From the NCBI GenBank assembly GCA_023460855.1, contig JAEWOS010000024.1:1-38408 (forward strand): a stretch of 38,408 nt of DNA, read 5' to 3'. This document shows positions 38,371 to 38,408 of this stretch, in pieces. The stretch is from Bacteroidota bacterium. Lineage in GTDB: Bacteria > Bacteroidota > Bacteroidia > Flavobacteriales > Weeksellaceae. Below the pieces are notes generated by a model that was not told where the DNA came from, made no database searches, and worked only from the letters and a program-made list of their open reading frames with translations. Position 1 is the first letter of the stretch. Every line of letters starts with the position of its first letter. The translations under genes were made by a program, and so were the position numbers.

Positions 38371-38408
38371 ATGACAGATGAATTCGTTGATGTGCTGGTG
38401 ATTGGAGC
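38371..38408 (+). CDS. Start of a divergent FAD/NAD(P)-binding oxidoreductase, cut by window edge
   Basis: Only 12 codons are visible: MTDEFVDVLVIG, then the first two bases of an Ala/Gly-type codon. The pattern charged-Val-Asp-Val-Leu-Val-Ile-Gly is the first strand of a dinucleotide-binding fold that leads into GxGxxG. Flavin-dependent oxidoreductases or halogenases are common members of flexirubin clusters, and this gene diverges from the ammonia-lyase with interlocking promoters. The call depends on the sequence beyond the window. Confidence 0.55.
   Translation, partial: MTDEFVDVLVIG

Noticed and set aside
1..38408. CRISPR arrays, phage genes, transposases, toxin-antitoxin pairs
   Set aside because: None seen: no regularly spaced repeats, no recombinase or transposase motifs and no small paired toxin-like genes.

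Overview
The window looks like a chromosomal segment from a flavobacterium (Bacteroidota), most likely a Weeksellaceae member such as Chryseobacterium, Kaistella or Epilithonimonas. Four things point there: two S46 dipeptidyl-peptidases; a PorW/SprE-type lipoprotein of the type IX secretion system; a flexirubin-type pigment cluster with a tyrosine ammonia-lyase very like the Flavobacterium johnsoniae enzyme; and many promoters of the Bacteroidota form TTG-N(about 20)-TAnnTTTG. Shine-Dalgarno sequences are mostly absent. I see no phage, complete insertion sequence or CRISPR array.

Layout. 1-2205 (minus): the 5' part of tRNA-Val(UAC), hflX, a SemiSWEET-like transporter and a META-domain lipoprotein. 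2281-9201 (plus): two paralogous DPP7-type S46 peptidases that flank an AT-rich gene of unknown function and a DUF6705-like lipoprotein. A GC-rich dispersed repeat lies just after the first peptidase. 9257-10844 (minus): pabC and pabB for p-aminobenzoate/folate. 10935-11675: an unknown membrane protein. 11689-13648 (minus): an exbB-exbD-tonB-like operon. Then come a small acidic protein, a DUF885 zinc-peptidase-like lipoprotein and an orphan CheY-like receiver. 16641-17743: nth and bcp, divergent from interlocking promoters. 18574-21599 (minus): a tight tolC-sprT-manC operon. 21689-25091 (plus): a folC-alkD fused reading frame, an SDR dehydrogenase and tsaB. 25105-29608 (minus): porW, then maf-kdsC-DUF2520 as an overlapping operon. 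29736-31488 (plus): an ECF sigma factor with a one-span membrane protein and a Spy/CpxP-like periplasmic protein. 31713-33509: lepA. 33552-38289 (minus): five genes of the flexirubin/aryl-polyene cluster (tyrosine ammonia-lyase, ketoreductase, ketosynthase, acyl carrier protein, acyltransferase). A divergent flavoprotein gene starts at 38371 and runs off the window.

How the genes work together. PabB and PabC make p-aminobenzoate, and the FolC module adds glutamate to folates. The S46 enzymes release dipeptides in the periplasm. ExbB/ExbD/TonB would energise outer-membrane transport, and PorW supports type IX secretion. In the right-hand cluster the ammonia-lyase makes an aryl starter acid, ACP/KS/KR extend and reduce it to an aryl polyene, and the acyltransferase probably makes the final ester.

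The items most worth a second look are the FolC-AlkD fusion, the sigma/membrane/Spy-like trio, an endonuclease III with no cysteine at all, two divergent gene pairs whose -7 promoter boxes lie 2-3 bases apart, and the AT-rich gene between the duplicated peptidases. Nothing here is clearly an undescribed defence or mobile system. Every gap between genes is under 300 bases.
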